From Achatina immaculata (Eukaryota; Mollusca; Gastropoda; Stylommatophora; Achatinidae): DNA of 64,000 nucleotides. Shown here piece by piece: positions 34,201 to 42,870 of the stretch. The notes below the pieces were generated by a model. The model saw nothing but the letters and a program-made list of their open reading frames with translations. It was not told the DNA's origin and ran no database searches. The translations under genes were made by a program, and so were the position numbers. The first letter of the stretch is position 1. Every line of letters begins with the position of its first letter. The stretch is from contig CM019696.1 of NCBI GenBank assembly GCA_009760885.1, positions 48,154,574 to 48,218,573 of the forward strand, written 5' to 3'.

Positions 34201-37200
34201 GCTTCATGTTGTATATGTTCTCATGTTTGTGCATCATGTTGTATATGTTCTTATGTTTGTGCTTCATGTTGTATATGTTCTTATGTTTGTGCTTCATGTT
34301 GTATATGTTCTCACGTGTCTTGTTTCATGATCAGTGTTCCTGTCATTAGGTCTTACCATAATCATCGGAGAATGTAAATAATTAGTGCGGTCATTAATTC
34401 GGCATGCTTCTGTTTTTTCACCTTTGCCAGATTTTGTGGACAGTGAACATGACAGACGAGTGATCTTTCTTCACTTCTTGCTATATTTGTTCTTTTGCCG
34501 CTGAAAAAGTCTTATCAGAAATATTGCTTAAATTTGTACCTTTTCTGTTAATTCCTCCCCAGCTACCATCTTTTATGGAGCATTCATACATTTTCTTTTC
34601 TCATTTCCTCTCCTCCTACCATCTTTTATGGAGCATTCATACATTTTCTTCCATTTTGTATTGAAAACTAGATATTGTACTTTATGATTTCGTAGAATAT
34701 TTTTTTTTCCTGCATTGACCTTGAATGTGATCTTAATGCAACAGAATTTGACATGATTTATTATTTTTCCATCATGCATCTGTGGTGATGTTTAATCTCA
34801 TGGGCAGATATTCTCCATTTTCAGTTTTTTTAACATAATATGCCAGCCACTGTTCTCTCTAAGCTGCGCGGCCGTGCACAGAAAAAATCATACAGCGTAC
34901 AGAATTTTTGGAGTCGCGCAAAAAACAAAAATGAAACTGGTACTTTTACTTTCCATGTTCGAGATGTTGCTACGTGCTATAATTGCGATCAAGAAAAATA
35001 CAATGATGGTACATGTTTTTTCCTTTACTGTTTTTTTTTCTTGTTGAGATTTGACTTTTGGATTGGATATTTCAACTGGTCTTTTATCACGTAGTTTCAG
35101 TAATACTGTAGCAGAATCTTGATGGGGCAAGTGGGCACAAAGAGAATAGAAGGTAATTAAAATTTATGGGGAGATGAATTTCCACTGCGTCATGGAAAAG
35201 GAGACTGTCCTTTGAGCTTGTCGGGTATGCAAATTGATCTTGGTAACTAACACCAGATGTCATGACTACCAACAATAGAGCCGTCCTGTTTTTTTGTTTG
35301 TTTTTTAAACAGCAGTTGATTTACAGTGTGTGTGTGCATGCATGTCTGTCTCCCCCCCCCCCATAGCAGGGGACATAAATATATATATTTTATATACATA
35401 ATATATATATTATATATGGATTACATATATTGTGTGTGCAAATGTGTGTAGTAATATATATATACACATACACACATACATATATATATATACATTAAGC
35501 AGCACATTTGCACACAATATATTTTTTTGCACATGGGCTGAATATTCTGCACACAGACCGGAAACCCTTAGAGGGAACTTTGGTGCCAGGTAACATTTTT
35601 ACAGCTGCCAGCAAGAGTCCTTGTGTATTATAGTGCCATTAGTTATTGACTGTGCCACCACATGAGCAAATGTGTGAAAAAGCTATCAGGGGAAAAAACT
35701 ATAGTAGCTTAGATCTTTGTACCAGAGTATATAAACTAGGGAAAAGGTAGGAACAGCTTTATTACTTAACGACTACAAAGTTGTGACGTTTCGGCGTGAG
35801 CCTTAGTCATACAAAAACATACAGGATGAAGAAACAGAGAGAGGAGATAAATTATAGATTCACATGAATACTACTAAAAAAAAAAAACAAACAATTAAAT
35901 AGAGTACTTGGCTGTAAATTGTAAGATGTGGCTTGTCCAGCGGTGTGTGTCAGGAATTGATTTAGTAGAACGTGGAGACTGTTTAAATAGAGACCTGTGA
36001 CATGTGGTCAGTGGGTTGTAACTGGGGGGTGGTGGATGGGGAACCGTGGAGGGGAGAGAGAGTGATACAATGTTGACTTAGCCAGGAGAAAGTGAAATAG
36101 ATGATTAGGGAAGAGGGGTTGCAAAGTGATGCTGTGAGGAGGTTTAGAACTATGTGTGACAAGTAAGAAGGGGGTGGAGCTTAGTGGAGAGGTACCATGA
36201 TGATTGAAGAGAATGTTAAGTGTTGCTGAACAGTGAGTTTAGCCCGTGTGGCTCCAGCGTCCCATAATTTTGAATGCAGCGGTTCTCAAGCGCCAGGCGG
36301 CTTGTGTCATCTGCGTGACATTGTTTGAAGGCTGTTACCAGAAAATTAGATTTGCCTCTGTGGTTTGTGGCCATTGAAATGATTTGGGACTGGTTTCGAA
36401 GCATGCTGGGCAATGTCATTCAGATGTTTTTGCATGCAGTCCCCTAATCTGAGGCCAGTCTCACCAGTATACGTTATCCTGCATCTTTTGCAAACGATGA
36501 CATATATCACATTACAGGACTCGCATGTGAATCCCTAATGAGGAGTGAGGATAGTTTTGGGAAAGATGATCGTTTTCGTTTCCCAGACTACCAGGCAGGT
36601 AACGCAGCGGGGGCGGTTACATTTTCTGGTACCAACATATGTAAGGGTCTGCTTCAAGTGGCTGTGGACGAGGATGTCCTTAAGGTTTGGCTCACGTTTG
36701 TATGCCAATAGGGGTGGATCAGAGAAAATGTTACGAGTGTCGGAGTCGAGTTGGATTATCGGCAGATGACGATAAAGAATTTTCTTAACCATCTGACCAT
36801 GTGGGTGGAAAGGCAGTACTAACTTAACTCTGTCAGATGGTATAACAGGCTTTTTTCCTGAATACATCTTTGTGGCTCACTAGTTGGATACGGTTGAAGG
36901 CTTCATGAAGGACCTTTTCTGGGTAGTGGCGATGACGGAAAAATTCTAATAACTTGTTGGACTGATCTATAAAGTCCAAATTATCCTGACATATGTGGCG
37001 AAGACAGAAGAGTTGGGAGTATGGGATGGAGTTCTTACAGGCTTCAGGATGGGAAGCAGATAGATGTGGCTGTCAGTGGGCTTGTAAAATGCAGAGGTGA
37101 CAAGCCTGTTTGTGCCAATAGAAATTTTAGTGCCTGAAAAGTTGACAGACTTGTCAGAAATTTCATAAGTGAATTTTATGCTATTATTGAGTGAGTTGGC

Positions 37201-40200
37201 AAATTCAATAAATTTTTTTAGCTCTTCCTGTGGCATACTTGTGACTCCAATGCCATCATCAATATATCTTTTATAGAATTCTGGAAGTCTGCCAGTGTAG
37301 GTTTCTCATAATTTGACTTCCAGAAAGCCCCTAAATAGACATGCATAACTGGGACCCATTTTCGTTCCCATGTCAACACCACTGATTTGCTCGAAGTATT
37401 CACCGTTGAATTCGAAAGAATTTAGGTTTAGTACTAGCCGTGTAAGTCTGATTATGGTGTCGGTGCAAGTAGTAGGGTGAGGGTCTTTGTCGAGAAAATA
37501 GCGGAGTTCTAGGAGTCCATCCTCATGGGGGATAGAAGTGTATAGGGAGCAGACATCAAGGAGAAAGATGTGATAGGTGTGATGTTGAAAGAGTGTGATT
37601 GTATCAAAAGTTGTTAAGGCGTGGTTGGTATCTCAAAAAGGAGGGTAGTTTGTATAGTTGTTAAGTAATAAAGCTGCTCCTACTTTTTTCCTAGTTTATA
37701 CATTCTGGTATCACAGCTTTACTGCAGTGCTTCGTGTATAGTTGTATACTTATACACTAATTATTGTGTTAATGAGATCTTTGTACCATTCTTTATAATT
37801 AAGATCTGTGGTGTTTGTGTCTATATACTACTTATGTACAATTATGATGAATATTGTTTTGTGGTTAAACTTGCAGAAATCAAACCACAAGTGTCTGCTA
37901 GCACTTTGCAAGAGGTGAAACCACAAGTGTCTACTAGCACTCTGCCAGAGCATCTGTTTGGAGGCATCATGATGCATCAGACAAAATGCCTGGAGTGTGA
38001 GATGGGCCGAGAGAGACAGGAAGTTTTCATGGACATCGGTGTTCCTGTCCGGAGTGAGCACAGCGGAGACACGGACAGTGATGATGATGATGATGATGAT
38101 GACTGTGAAGAGGAGAATAATAATGATGGCGGCAAGGAGAGGAAGAGTAAGTTGGTTAACATGACAGATCTTGAGCTGGTTGCTTCTTCAGTCCTTGAGA
38201 CAGATACAGAATGGAAAACTACAGAATAAATGAAACATTGAAGCATATGGTAGCTATAGCTAGACCCACATGCAGTGATGAATTGATTATTGTTTTTGAT
38301 TATTCTCATAATGTGATAAAGACACAGAAGAAACGGTTTTTGCAGTAAAATCATTTTCATCATTATTTATTTACTAAATATAACCTATCAAAAATTATGG
38401 GTGAAGAAATGAAAATATGATTTTTACTTAAAACTATGCAATCATTATCTAATCAGGTAAACTAAACACTTCTCCCAGTTTGGAACTGAATTTGTAATCT
38501 TTAGTTTGTTATCATTACTACTACAGCTGGAAGGTTTATACAGCTTTCGGTTTATTGATGAAAGATGAAGCAGAAATTGTAAGAATAAAAATGAAATCAC
38601 TTTAGAAAGTGAAGGAAAATTATAAATGAATTTATGATCGGAAATACAGTTAATGAAGTTTAAAGTAGGATAATTTTACAGTTATTTTCCTTTGGCTGAA
38701 ACTCTGCACAGAACAAGAAAATTATATTTATTTGAACAAGTGAGTATTGATGGCGTTGTGGTCTTGCGCAGATAAGTCTGGAAATTCTTGCTTGTCTAAG
38801 CTGATGGGAGCAGCTTCTAATGTGGAGAGGTTGCTGGATGCCAACAAATATTATTGTGAACATTGTGTTCATTACGTGGAGGCCGAGCGTTCGTCTCATT
38901 ACCTAACCCTGCCTACAGTGCTGACATTGCACTTGAAAAGATTCAGTGCAAATTCCAGGTGAGTTTTTTTTTTTTTTATTATTATTTGTTTGTTTCCAGG
39001 ATTACCCTTGCAGTAAAGTTGCCCAGAAGTGGAGTTATTTATTTTATTTCCTCAGCAGCAAAGTTGTTTGTAGTTTTCCTCAGCAGCAAAGTTGTTTGTA
39101 GTATTTCCTCAGCAGCAAAGTTGTTTGTAGTATTTCATCAGCAGTAAAGTTATAATATTTTGCTCAGTAGTAGAACTGTTTGTATTTTTACTTTTCAGTG
39201 AAGTTTATGTGATACTCTTCACGTCTGAATGTGAATCTTTCTTTATCTTACCAGATTGTTCGGTGGTGTCTCGAAAATCATTGATAAAGTTACAATACCA
39301 CAAAATCTTCCGTGTTTACGGTACCAGTGTAAGGCACAATGCTTGGATTCCTGTCACAGGTAAATTATAAGAGTAATGTACTATAGATCCAAGTAATTTT
39401 GTTCTACACAGTTTTTTTTTCCCTGCTAATTTATGTTGGGGGTGCGTGAGTGACAAAGTGGTTATTGACCAAAGTCAGGGGTTCAGATGTGGCCAGAGGT
39501 GCCCCAGTCACTCAGCTGTAGAAATGGGTACCTGACTTCTTCTGGAGTTGGGAAAGGAAGTGCTGACAGGTCAAGGAAAATATGGCAACTAACAACATAT
39601 CCCTATGTGCCTTCAAGATATAACAGGGCTACTTTTACCTTTAATTTATGCTGGGAGGTCCAGCATGGTCTCTTATTTACAGGCCTGGCCTCTGTGTGAT
39701 GTGCTGTTTGTACCTTTATTAAATGGCGACTGTCTGTGCAGTTGTCCAGTTGTCTGTGCATTTGGCCATGGAGCTGTATATCCAGTTGTCTGTGCATTTG
39801 GCCATGGAGCTGTATATCCAGTTGTCTGTGCAGTTGTCCATGTGGCTGTCTGTGCAGGAGCTTTATGTGGTATCTTATTGTTCATGCAATTTAATTTGGT
39901 ATATCTTGCAGACAGATACTGTACTTTTATCCTCGTCACTTAATGCTTTCTGTATCAGTTTTAACAAATGGGTCAGCTGGAGGGTGTCATTGAATGACTA
40001 ACCTTCAATATTTGGGCGTAAAGACAGGTCACTGTTGAATAGCTTATATACAAGGTCTGACAATTAAGTAATGAGACTGATTTTATTATGGCCAAGACAA
40101 AAAATGCCATCTGTGAAGCAAAGCGTGGAATCCAAAGAGGCAACCTTCATCTATGATCTGGAAACTTTTCATTGCCGCCCAGACCACAAACAAGCCACCA

Positions 40201-42087
40201 TTTTGTTGACCTAGTCAGAGGTGCATTGTTACATAATCAGCATTGAGCAAAAAGCTGACATTAAATTCTGTTTAAAACTCGGAAAAAGTGCCATTGAAGC
40301 AGTTGAATTGATGTGACAAGTTTATGGGATAATTGTTTATCTCATGCACAGATATTCAGGTGGTATTCATGATTCAGAAGTGGTGTGGAAATGATTACAA
40401 ATGCAACTAAACATGGACATCCAATTTCTGTTGATATTGAGGAACTCATTACAAAAGCCAGAGAATGGATACAAGAAGATTGTTGTTTGACTGTGAGGAT
40501 GATGGCAGATGAATTTGGTGTTAACCGAGAGACCATTCGTAAAATTTTAGTGGAAGATTTGGGCAGGAAAAAGTTGCTTGCCGGTTTTTACCACATTCGT
40601 TGTCTGATAACCAAAAACATCAGCGTGTTGAGTACGCAAAAGATATCCTCAAAACGTGTCACAGAAATGAACATTTTGTAAATTTGATTGTTGCAGAGGA
40701 TGAAACATGGATTTTCCACCATGATCCCACAGCTAAACGTCAAAGTGCTCAGTGAAAGCCATCATCATCACCAAAAGGCAAAAAAAATTTATCGTCAAAA
40801 GTGAAGACAATGTTGGTGTGCTTCTACGACAGCAAAGAAGTTACTCACAAAGAATTTATTCCAGAGGGACAGACTGTTGCTGCCAGAGTTTATTTTAAGT
40901 ATTTTAAAATGCATATTGAAAGGATTCTCCAAGTCCAACCCGAATATTCATACCTGGCAGTTTTTTTTCCTTCTTCATGATAATGCACTAGCTCACCGGG
41001 CGGTAGTTGTGCAGGAATTTTTGGCCCAAAAGCAAGTGTGTGTTCTCAACCATCCACCCTATTCCACAGATTTGTCTCCCTGCAATTATTTTCTATTCCC
41101 AAAATTAAAGTTACCGTTGAAAGGATGCTTCTTTGACGATACTGATGACATCCAAAGGGCCGTAACATCGAGTTTAAGGGCCATACCAACAGAAGAACTG
41201 CAGAGGTCGTTCCAGTGTTTGTTAGATCATGCCACTCGCTGTATCAATGCACAAGGGGCTTACTTTGGATAAAATACATGTTATACCTTCAGCTGTTGTT
41301 TATTTTATTTTTCATGTAATTAGTCTTGTTATTTGATTGTTGGACCTTTTATGTCCTCTAGCTTTTTCATGTTTAAAAAAAAAAAATTCCAGTTTGTTTG
41401 ATTAGTTTCTTGCCATTTCTCTGTGCAGTATTTTTACATGCATCATTGTTTCATACACAATTTGTAAATAATCAGAATTGGTTTCCTTTTGATTTGTTTA
41501 GGTATTCGTTGTTTGCCATTGTCACACACTCTGGGACGAGCATCCTCCATGGCCACTATCGGGCATACGTGAAAGTTCAGTCCAGGGTCAATCCTGGTGT
41601 ATTCAGTAACCTGTCCAAATTCAAATACAAAGAGGAGCTAGCAGACAGAGATATAAACTCAGATGAAAACCTATACTTGATGGCAGCACTACCTGCTGAT
41701 AGCACAAAACACAGATGTTTTAAAAACGAGGACATTTATTCAGAAGAAGAAGCTCAGATAAACAAGGCCAGTTCACATGCAGGGAGTGACACAATAAAAT
41801 CAAGTGCTTACAGCAGTGGCAGCACTTCTACAGCAAATGACAGGAAGCTGAAAATGTCGAAGAGTCGCGTGGAAGTCGGTCAGAAAACGGACGGTGTGTC
41901 CGAAGTGGGGGAAGAAAGGCATGGCTGTAAATGCGGAGCAGAAAGTCCTGGTAGCTTTTGGCTGGAGTGTGATGATGAGTGCATTACGGTCATGGATGAG
42001 TTTGAGTTCGAGCAGAAACTGAGTGAGAAAGATGGTTGCTTGATCGGTACGCCGTATGTTTTGTTCTACCACAAACTGCTGGTGTGA
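25075..42087 (+). CDS. USP1: USP1-like ubiquitin-specific protease, complete ten-exon gene
   Basis: Coding exons: 25075-25244, 27258-27349, 28282-28400, 29026-29088, 29711-29814, 31164-33859, 37877-38146, 38772-38958, 39255-39359, 41502-42087. All nine junctions keep phase; total 4392 bp, 1463 residues. USP1 with its partner UAF1 removes monoubiquitin from PCNA and FANCD2 in the nucleus. Catalytic parts seen: Cys box GNTCFLN (C91; human C90), RELNPMFEGHFQHDAQE (183-199), zinc-type pairs C1119/C1122 and C1200/C1203, His box HGHY (H1287), DD at 1426-1427, and the C-terminal TPYVLFYHKL matching the USP1 end. The N-terminus KRPRLSLR also resembles USP1. Unusual: an insert of ~870 residues between the Cys half and the first CxxC, against human USP1's 785 aa in total. 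I find no Gly-Gly autocleavage site. The ATG at 25075 (aaaacATGG) is the first in frame. Confidence 0.93.
25319..25440 (+). repeat. Short tandem repeat, 33-bp unit, about 4 copies (USP1 intron 1)
   Basis: Unit around catcatagtaagagaatgag plus cggtgttacatgt. Starts ~75 bp after the exon. Confidence 0.88.
25490..25975 (+). repeat. Minisatellite, about 31-36-bp units, ~14 copies (USP1 intron 1)
   Basis: Built on tgacatgctagcatcaggga plus tagcaaactgtagc. Unit length varies because the ctgtag/ctag linker is present or absent. Confidence 0.92.
25975..26190 (-). repeat. Dispersed repeat, inverted copy of 6800-7050
   Basis: The reverse complement aligns with the intronic repeat of the SH2 gene (ctggtgttctgtgcagctga at its start, aggcctgttactggagatac later). 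It abuts the minisatellite at 25975. No coding capacity. Confidence 0.7.
26405..27106. mobile_element. TTAA-flanked MITE, piggyBac-like (USP1 intron 1)
   Basis: TTAA at 26405-26408 and 27103-27106 flank a 694-bp element whose ends are a perfect 13-bp inverted repeat, CTCTTTCCGTGCC. A second tgccaggc-tcaatttttt block sits subterminally at 26460-26480. The TTAA target is the hallmark of piggyBac-type transposition. No transposase remains, so it would be a non-autonomous element. Confidence 0.8.
27258..27349 (+). CDS. USP1: USP1 coding exon 2
   Basis: The acceptor is attatttag before 27258; the donor is CTGG|gtaagc at 27349/27350, phase 1. It encodes DISSECIDLTADF, a Pro/Val stretch and SLHNLG, where the Gly codon is split with the next exon to give the start of the Cys box. 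Confidence 0.88.
27518..27805 (+). repeat. Minisatellite, 32-bp unit, about 9 copies (USP1 intron 2)
   Basis: Unit ctactgtctgtactcagaag plus ttttcttctctt; the first two units carry tta in place of ttc. Pyrimidine-rich on the sense strand. Confidence 0.92.
28141..28205 (-). mobile_element. LINE family-B 3' end (USP1 intron 2)
   Basis: The minus strand reads through agccctatgtgacgtttaac and the gcacgggaaggatgtaagat end, the same 3' terminus as at 2660-2697 and 15540-15566. A very short 5'-truncated insertion. Confidence 0.65.
28282..28400 (+). CDS. USP1: USP1 coding exon 3, catalytic Cys box
   Basis: Encodes the end of LGNTCFLNCMLEVLRYTPGF, with nucleophile C91, then LGGLEKL and a Glu-rich stretch. 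Acceptor tttcacag, donor GAG|gtgaat, phase 0. The T-run before the acceptor is a strong polypyrimidine tract. Confidence 0.93.
29026..29088 (+). CDS. USP1: USP1 coding exon 4
   Basis: A 63-bp exon, phase 0 on both sides, acceptor ttttttag and donor GCT|gtaagt. Encodes SPDENSLNQRLTWQVVKNTCA. Being a multiple of three, it could be skipped without a frameshift. Confidence 0.83.
29190..29560 (+). repeat. Short duplications in USP1 intron 4
   Basis: An ~80-bp block starting gtgaataatgagatttgtta occurs twice (29178-29335), and a ~45-bp unit with ggctgggtcagtacagaggg occurs three times (29427-29555). Confidence 0.85.
29711..29814 (+). CDS. USP1: USP1 coding exon 5
   Basis: Acceptor tctcaacag, donor ATCAG|gtaata, phase 2. 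Encodes LYKEMEKREDQHKEI, then SSMAVRPMMLLDNI; the next exon supplies RELNPM, so the pair corresponds to the USP1 RRLLNTLRELNPM region. Confidence 0.88.
29815..31163. other. USP1 intron 5
   Basis: No further exon is needed: phases match directly. A stretch from about 30450 (acaagggtgatccaaacgaa, then a ggcttcggtgatgtcatgta segment) looks like the end of a mariner-like element, but I could not find the other end or a protein. Confidence 0.45.
31164..33859 (+). CDS. USP1: USP1 coding exon 6: QHDAQE box plus giant insert
   Basis: A 2696-bp exon. The first ~45 codons are catalytic (ELNPMFEGHFQHDAQELLR, FIEDAEKDLL). The remaining ~850 are low-complexity and probably disordered, rich in Ser, Lys and Asp. 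Visible in order: KKRKR nuclear signal (358-362), Cys cluster C384/C387/C394/C396, SPxK/R sites at S581, S601, S609, S711 and S876, CDWL motif (870), PIP-box-like QPTIRDHF (986-993), second CDWL motif (1024). Acceptor gtgcttcag, donor CTCAG|gtaagc, phase 1. It is a single uninterrupted frame, which argues for coding selection. Human USP1 has a far shorter insertion here. Confidence 0.92.
34035..34330 (+). repeat. Minisatellite, 30-bp unit, about 10 copies (USP1 intron 6)
   Basis: Unit ttatgtttgtgcatcatgtt plus gtatatgttc with tc/tt and cat/ctt variation. Open frames on both strands here are artefacts. Confidence 0.92.
34850..35583 (+). mobile_element. Non-autonomous DNA element with GTTC-CTCTAAG ends (USP1 intron 6)
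   Basis: Left end gttctctctaagctgcgcgg, right end (reverse complement) gttccctctaagggtttccg. The ends are inverted and similar for ~12 bp, with weaker similarity beyond. The interior holds (TA)n and (CA)n runs at 35376-35515 and a poly-C run at 35351. The same terminus occurs at 325. A target duplication is not obvious. Confidence 0.5.
35711..37788 (-). mobile_element. Penelope-like element (RT plus GIY-YIG), inactivated (USP1 intron 6)
   Basis: On the minus strand: RT motifs LLDVCSLYTSIPHEDGL (~37560), GVDMGTKMGPSYA (~37380) and RYIDDGIGVTSM (~37265), SAFYKPTDSHIYLL (~37095), then a C-terminal nuclease of GIY-YIG type (NVIYVIVCKRC, then TYTGETG, ~36500-36440). Frameshifts and stops break it. 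A 51-bp inverted terminal repeat (35720-35770 against 37660-37710, 5 mismatches) bounds it, and a 14-bp direct repeat, agatctttgtacca (35711-35724 and 37775-37788), looks like the target-site duplication. It lies antisense to USP1. Confidence 0.88.
35784..35812 (-). ncRNA. Degenerate hammerhead-ribozyme-like motif of the Penelope-like element
   Basis: The minus strand reads atGACTAaGGCtcacGCCGAAACGTC: a GGC/GCC stem II with a short loop followed by the conserved GAAA core, as in hammerheads of Penelope-like elements. The CUGANGA box is damaged (ATGACTA), so self-cleavage is unlikely. Confidence 0.5.
37877..38146 (+). CDS. USP1: USP1 coding exon 7, first zinc pair and acidic loop
   Basis: Acceptor acttgcag, donor AAGA|gtaagt, phase 1 in and out. 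It begins with a tandem 12-residue duplication (KPQVSASTL / KPQVSTSTL), then LFGGIMMHQTKCLECEMGRERQEVF with C1119/C1122, MDIGVPV, and an acidic run of eight Asp from a GAT microsatellite (38082-38103). The homologous USP1 stretch is LFQG…CLECES…DISVPV. Confidence 0.92.
38772..38958 (+). CDS. USP1: USP1 coding exon 8, second zinc pair
   Basis: Acceptor ttgcgcag, donor CCAG|gtgagt. Encodes SKLMGAASNVERL, then NKYYCEHCVHYVEAERS (C1200/C1203), and TVLTLHLKRFSANS, the conserved USP strand before the His half. Confidence 0.93.
39050..39150 (+). repeat. 29-bp tandem repeat, about 4 copies (USP1 intron 8)
   Basis: Unit cctcagcagcaaagttgttt plus gtagtattt. Each unit ends a pyrimidine/AG step, but the used acceptor is further right. 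Confidence 0.88.
39255..39359 (+). CDS. USP1: USP1 coding exon 9
   Basis: Acceptor tcttaccag, donor CACAG|gtaaat, phase 2 both sides. Encodes LFGGVSKIIDKVTIPQNL and a Cys-rich stretch (CLRYQCKAQCLDSC); aligns with the USP1 GGGLSKI…TPL segment. The extra Cys residues are not a USP1 feature I know. Confidence 0.88.
39437..39600 (+). mobile_element. SINE-like repeat, tRNA-derived head (USP1 intron 9)
   Basis: An A-box-like gtgacaaagtgg and a B-box-like ggttcagatgtgg lie ~32 bp apart, as in a tRNA-type pol III promoter, followed by a body with agctgtagaaatgggtacct. The body motif recurs at 24605-24630. Confidence 0.55.
39723..39860 (+). repeat. 36-bp tandem repeat (USP1 intron 9)
   Basis: Unit ccagttgtctgtgcatttgg plus ccatggagctgtatat; about 3 copies plus shorter cagttgtc pieces. 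Confidence 0.85.
40049..41351 (+). mobile_element. Mariner-type transposon, inactive (USP1 intron 9)
   Basis: Terminal inverted repeats of ~33 bp (caaggtctgacaattaagta… on the left; its diverged complement ending ggaccttt on the right) sit between TA target duplicates (40049-40050, 41350-41351). Broken transposase frames give an HTH (VRMMADEFGVNRETIRKIL), DETWIFHHDP with the first Asp, HDNALAH with the second, and YSTDLSPCNYFLF, where the third catalytic Asp is Asn 35 residues after the second (D,D34N). Frameshifts and stops elsewhere confirm it is dead. Confidence 0.9.
41502..42087 (+). CDS. USP1: USP1 terminal exon, His and Asp boxes
   Basis: Acceptor ttgtttag. Encodes RYSLFAIVTHSGTSILHGHY (H1287), VKVQS, a long Ser/Lys/Glu-rich linker, then FWLECDDECITV (D1426/D1427) and the C-terminal TPYVLFYHKLLV. 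In human USP1 the linker holds an LLGG autocleavage site; none is seen here. No AATAAA lies within 430 bp downstream; the first clear one is near 45501. Confidence 0.93.
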
Positions 42088-42524
42088 TGTTGCTTGATCC
42101 ACATAAAACTGCTGGCAGGATATTCTCAGCAACCATCGCTGTGAAGATGGAACACAGCATCATGCCACTGGAAACGAATTAAGGCAGCTAGAATACCTGG
42201 AGCACTTCTTGGCAGACTCCACTACCATAAAGACCAGGGCAACTGATAACTGTGCTGTCACGGTGTGCTCCGTGCTTGATAAGGCAGTGATAAAGCTGAG
42301 GATAGTTCTGTTTTGCTTGTGTTGGTGATATAAATCTGAATGCAGTGAGATCTGTCTTTGTTAGCATGATAAATCTGAGAATAGTTGCATATGTAAGTTA
42401 CTTTGATAAATCTGAATGAATCCAGGTTATTTATGCTGTTGTGATAAATCGTTATGATGTCAGGTTTATTCGCATTTGTTAGTCAGATTACTCAGGTGTG
42501 TATATCCAGTGCTGTGATAAATTT

Positions 42525-42870
42525 GTTCTGTGCACTGCCAGGTTTAATGGTGCTGGTTATGTGCACTGCCAGGTTTAGTGGTGCTGGTTATGTGCACTGC
42601 CAGGTTTAGTGGTGCTGGTTATGTGCACTGCCAGGTTTAGTGGTGCTGGTTATGTACACTGCCAGGTTTAATGGTGCTGGTTATGTGCACTGCCAGGTTT
42701 AGTGGTGCTGGTTATGTGCACTGCCAGGTTTAGTGGTGCTGGTTATGTGCACTGCCAGGTTTAGTGGTGCTGGTTATGTGCACTGCCAGGCTTAGTGGTG
42801 CTGGTTATGTGCACTGCCAGGTTTAGTGGTGCTGGTTATGTGCACTGCCAGATTTAGTGGTGCTGGTTAT
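42525..42870 (+). repeat. Minisatellite, 31-bp unit, about 11 copies
   Basis: Unit tgtgcactgccaggtttagt plus ggtgctggtta, very homogeneous. It lies after the USP1 stop, so it may be in the 3'UTR. It is preceded by loose gataaatctgaat repeats at 42270-42430. Confidence 0.93.

Noticed and set aside
33893..34377. Cys/His/Met-rich frames in USP1 intron 6
   Set aside because: They come from a 30-bp minisatellite beyond the exon donor at 33859; the exon phase leads directly to 37877.
38147..38229. USP1 exon 7 read-through to a stop at 38229
   Set aside because: A gtaagt donor at 38147 with matching phase to 38772 gives the conserved zinc-pair segment; read-through would truncate the enzyme.
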